From positions 94,088-158,087 of the forward strand of contig NZ_BAAAYN010000026.1 of assembly GCF_039536245.1 (NCBI RefSeq): DNA of 64,000 nucleotides, given 5' to 3'. The notes beneath the pieces were generated by a model that had not been told where the DNA came from, did not search any database, and was given only the letters and a program-made list of their open reading frames with translations. The translations under genes were made by a program, and so were the position numbers. This document shows, piece by piece, positions 61,998-64,000 of this stretch. Position 1 is the first letter of the stretch, and each line of letters begins with the position of its first letter. Origin of the DNA: Cryptosporangium minutisporangium (GTDB lineage: Bacteria; Actinomycetota; Actinomycetes; Mycobacteriales; Cryptosporangiaceae).

Positions 61998-62025
61998 GCT
62001 TACAGCGTTGCGATCATTCCCTCGC

Positions 62026-62074
62026 CGGTCGGCTGTTCGCTCTGAGCAGAGCCGCCGAGCGGAACAGCCGACCG
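62026..62074. promoter_or_regulatory. Long inverted repeat upstream of lon
   Basis: CGGTCGGCTGTTC (62026-62038) is exactly complementary to GAACAGCCGACCG (62062-62074); inside it GCTC and GAGC extend the stem past a one-base bulge, around a 14-base loop. It stands 74 bp before lon and 175 bp before the small plus-strand gene. Could be an operator (it includes GTTCGCTC, similar to half a ClgR site) or a repeat element. Confidence 0.55.
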
Positions 62075-62249
62075 TGAAGCCCGTGAGGCGGACGAGACGG
62101 ATGTATCGGCCAATCCGGTAGAACATGGCCCCAAATGGGGGACGGCAGCCGAGAATTAGGCCTTCCGGCTCGGGGAATTGTGCCATGGTCCGCGTGTTCG
62201 GTAACGGGCCGATGACAGGCCGCGAAACGCGGATCGAAAGGGAGGGCTA

Positions 62250-62468
62250 GTGCAGTACCACCGGCCGTTGCTCCAGGAAGACGTCGAGACGGCCCACCGG
62301 CTGCTCTCGATGCACCAACCCACGGCCCCGGACGGCCACGACCGGTCCTACTGCGCGAGCGCGACCCACTACACGCCGACTCTCTGGCCCTGCGCCCGCC
62401 ACCGCTGGGCGGTCGCCGTCCTCGCGGCCGACGAGCGAGGCGAGATCGACGACCCACCCAGCGACTGA
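62250..62468 (+). CDS. Small unknown protein (72 aa)
   Basis: Not recognised. GTG start with an excellent ribosome site, AAAGGGAGG five bases upstream, and ordinary codon use, so probably real. No membrane segment or signal peptide; His and Cys are unusually frequent (Cys at 35 and 48, several His), e.g. YCASATHYT and WPCARHRWAVAVLA, hinting at metal or redox binding. It lies alone, divergent from lon and convergent with the DUF6328 gene, whose stop is 16 bases away. Confidence 0.7.
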   Translation: MQYHRPLLQEDVETAHRLLSMHQPTAPDGHDRSYCASATHYTPTLWPCARHRWAVAVLAADERGEIDDPPSD

Positions 62469-62484
62469 TCGTCCGGTCGAAGTC

Positions 62485-63033
62485 TCACCGCCCGTCGGCG
62501 CCGGACTTCCCGTCGGCGTTGGCCTCCGCGCGCCTGACGCGCATCCGCGTCCACGGAATCAGGAACCACAGCACGATGAGGAACAGCAGCGCGGCGGCAC
62601 CGCCGGCCATCGCGACTTCCTTGCTGAACATCACGTCGAGGATGACGGTCAGCGCGCCACCGAGCGCTAACGAAAGCCAGACCAGGCCGGTCAGCGCGAA
62701 GATGTTCGCGATCTTGACCAGTTCGTCCTTCATCGCACGACGGAAAACCAGGCGGTGGTAGCCGACCGGCGCGATCAGGAAGCCACTGGAGAGCAGGGCG
62801 CAGATCAGAGCACCGACGTAGACCGCCCGGCCGAACGAGTCGACCTCGGTGAAGCGCTGCTGGAACACGATCGTTAACAAGAACGCGAAGAGAATTTGGA
62901 CGCCGGTCTGTGCGACCCGCAACTCCTGAAGCAACTCGTTCATGTTGCGGTCCAGCCGCTCCGCCGGCGTCTCATCCCGCCAGAGATGACCGCTTTCATC
63001 CTTGTTTCGTACTGGGTGCTCGTCGGTGGTCAT
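62485..63033 (-). CDS. DUF6328-like membrane protein
   Basis: 182 aa. The N-terminal block ETPAERLDRNMNELLQELRV near 21-40 followed by AQTGVQILFAFLLTIVFQQRF is characteristic of the actinobacterial DUF6328 family; four membrane helices are visible (about 46-62, 70-92, 108-132, 140-160), and the tail is Arg-rich. Function unknown. ATG start at 63033 with a GGGGGAC stretch upstream. Not in an operon. Confidence 0.8.
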   Translation of the reverse strand: MTTDEHPVRNKDESGHLWRDETPAERLDRNMNELLQELRVAQTGVQILFAFLLTIVFQQRFTEVDSFGRAVYVGALICALLSSGFLIAPVGYHRLVFRRAMKDELVKIANIFALTGLVWLSLALGGALTVILDVMFSKEVAMAGGAAALLFLIVLWFLIPWTRMRVRRAEANADGKSGADGR

Positions 63034-63091
63034 GGCACCGTCGTCCCCCGTTCAGGGGCTATTCAATCCTGGTTCACCTGCGGTGGCGCAG

Positions 63092-63862
63092 CTACTCGGT
63101 GGTCGCCACCGGCGCCAGGTCGATGCGGTACTCGAGCTCGGCGCGATCGCCGGGCACCACGATGTCGACCGCGGTCTCCACCGCGCGGTCGCCGGCGAAC
63201 ATCGTCCGGGTGATCGTGAGCATCGGGGTACCGACCGCGACCGAGAGCGCGCGGGTCTCCTCGGGCCGCGGCATCCGCGCCCGCACCAGTTCGTCGACGC
63301 GCGTGACGGTCACGCCGATGCTGGCCAGCGCCGCGACCGTGCCCCCGACCCACGGCTCGTTGCGCGGATCGGCCACCGGAGTGCCCGCCACCAGGTCGAG
63401 CGGCAGGTACGACATGCTCAGCTGCTGCGGCAGGTTGCCGTCGAGGAAGAGGATCCGGCGCTCCAGCACCGACGTGTCGGTGTCGATGCCCAGCAGCCCG
63501 GCGACCTGATCGGTGGCCGGAACCTCCTGGAAGGACGACTCGGCCCGGTACTCCGCCCAATCGAGCGGAGCACCGGTCGTGGCGGCGTCGAGGGCCTGGC
63601 GGTACCGGCTCGACGCGACGCGCCGGATCGGCAACGCGTCGCGGACGTAGGTGCCGCGGCCGTGGTGGGTGACGACCAGGCCCTCCTCTCGCAGCATCGT
63701 CATCGCGAGGCGCACGGTGTTCCGGGCGACGCCGTACCGCTGCATCAGGGTCATCTCGGAGGGGATCAACGAGCCGGGCCCGTACTCCCCGCTGGCGATG
63801 TCCGCGCGCAGTTGGTCGGCCAACTGCCGGTAAACGGCCCGGTCACCGTGCGGATCGATCAT
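63092..63862 (-). CDS. GntR-family regulator (HutC/UTRA type)
   Basis: 256 aa from the ATG at 63862, after which the GntR winged helix begins at once (VYRQLADQLRADIASGEYGPG); the frame is open 32 codons upstream but that is promoter DNA. The HTH is MQRYGVARNTVRLAMTMLREEG near 36-57 (core GVARNTVRLAM), then the UTRA ligand domain with the VLERRILFLDGNLPQQLSMS part. UTRA regulators sense small molecules such as sugar phosphates or histidine derivatives. Divergent from the gene starting at 63984, its likely target. Confidence 0.92.
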   Translation of the reverse strand: MIDPHGDRAVYRQLADQLRADIASGEYGPGSLIPSEMTLMQRYGVARNTVRLAMTMLREEGLVVTHHGRGTYVRDALPIRRVASSRYRQALDAATTGAPLDWAEYRAESSFQEVPATDQVAGLLGIDTDTSVLERRILFLDGNLPQQLSMSYLPLDLVAGTPVADPRNEPWVGGTVAALASIGVTVTRVDELVRARMPRPEETRALSVAVGTPMLTITRTMFAGDRAVETAVDIVVPGDRAELEYRIDLAPVATTE

Positions 63863-63901
63863 GCCGGGGACGCTACCGACGGTCGTTCTCACGATAGCTC
63901 G

Positions 63902-63931
63902 TTGACACGTTGGTACAAGTTGCACTACGGT
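63902..63931 (+). promoter_or_regulatory. Promoter and candidate GntR operator
   Basis: TTGACA (63902-63907), 18-base spacer, TACGGT (63926-63931). The spacer contains the dyad TTG-GTA-CAA (63910-63918), a possible GntR half-operator. Points toward the gene at 63984. Confidence 0.55.
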
Positions 63932-63983
63932 CGTGCTTGCCCCCACAGGGCGAATCACTTCGACGAAGCAAAGGGGATGCGGG

Positions 63984-64000
63984 ATGAATTCGTTCGTATT
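63984..64000 (+). CDS. Start of a gene leaving the window
   Basis: ATG AAT TCG TTC GTA, with AAGGGG seven bases upstream and a good promoter 50 bp before. Only five codons are visible (MNSFV), so nothing can be said on function. Divergent from the GntR regulator and probably controlled by it. Confidence 0.5.

Noticed and set aside
62174-62200. SigR/SigH-type promoter for the small gene (GGAAT and GTT)
   Set aside because: Spacing is 17 and the base before GTT does not fit; such matches are frequent by chance.

Overview
The window is chromosomal DNA from a high-GC actinobacterium. The evidence is the GC-rich codon use, frequent GTG starts with 4-base stop/start overlaps (ATGA or GTGA), an mraZ-to-ftsZ division and cell-wall (dcw) cluster on one strand, DUF3040, an ImuA'/ImuB/DnaE2 mutasome, a LexA box of the mycobacterial type, and a HspR-type (HAIR) box at lon. 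The DNPR motif in MurE points to meso-diaminopimelate peptidoglycan. No genus can be fixed from the sequence alone. I see no insertion sequence, prophage, CRISPR array, rRNA or tRNA gene; this is core chromosome with a few patchy accessory genes.

Layout. 1-17.4 kb, minus strand: the dcw operon read as mraZ, rsmH, ftsL, ftsI, murE, murF, mraY, murD, ftsW, murG, murC, ftsQ, ftsZ, yggS, driven by a promoter embedded in four MraZ boxes at 17.40-17.44 kb. 17.7-20.9 kb, minus: leuS, preceded by what looks like a leucine attenuator with a leaderless leader peptide. 21.2-26.0 kb, plus: moxR, a DUF58 gene and a transglutaminase gene (tgpA-like). 26.2-30.2 kb, minus: DUF3040, dinB, a phosphodiesterase-family protein and a methyltransferase. 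30.3-37.1 kb, minus: an SOS mutasome operon of DUF6504, SAV_6107-type HEPN, imuA', imuB and dnaE2, behind a perfect LexA box and a strikingly structured leader. 37.6-39.7 kb, plus: an aminotransferase and a FAS1 protein. 39.8-44.5 kb, minus: dxr, site-2 protease, ispG and a GNAT gene. 44.9-47.4 kb, plus: a TetR regulator and an EAL-GAF protein. 47.3-50.6 kb, minus: a saccharopine dehydrogenase-like gene, a small unknown gene and an MBL-Rieske protein. 50.8-53.7 kb, plus: two methyltransferases coupled to a GH9 glycosidase without a signal peptide. 53.7-62.0 kb, minus: metX, metY, a GGDEF-EAL protein, a decayed second GGDEF-EAL gene, and lon. 62.2-64 kb: a small unknown gene, DUF6328, a GntR/HutC regulator, and the start of a plus-strand gene that leaves the window.

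How the genes work together. The dcw block supplies peptidoglycan precursors, the divisome and the Z-ring as one translationally coupled operon under MraZ. The dxr-protease-ispG block supplies isoprenoid precursors, hence undecaprenyl lipid for the same wall pathway. The mutasome block is a damage-inducible translesion set. metY-metX make homocysteine from homoserine.

The two most interesting non-coding signals are both upstream of operons. One is the leuS leader (20.73-20.92 kb): a 26-codon leader ORF with CTG-CTC-CTT and two mutually exclusive pairings. The other is the mutasome leader (37.15-37.31 kb): four hairpins in a row, in which one loop is complementary both to a neighbouring loop and to the ribosome binding site of the first gene. 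Dispersed palindromes at 3.0 and 50.7 kb, and others at 40.8 and 45.8 kb, look like small repeat families.
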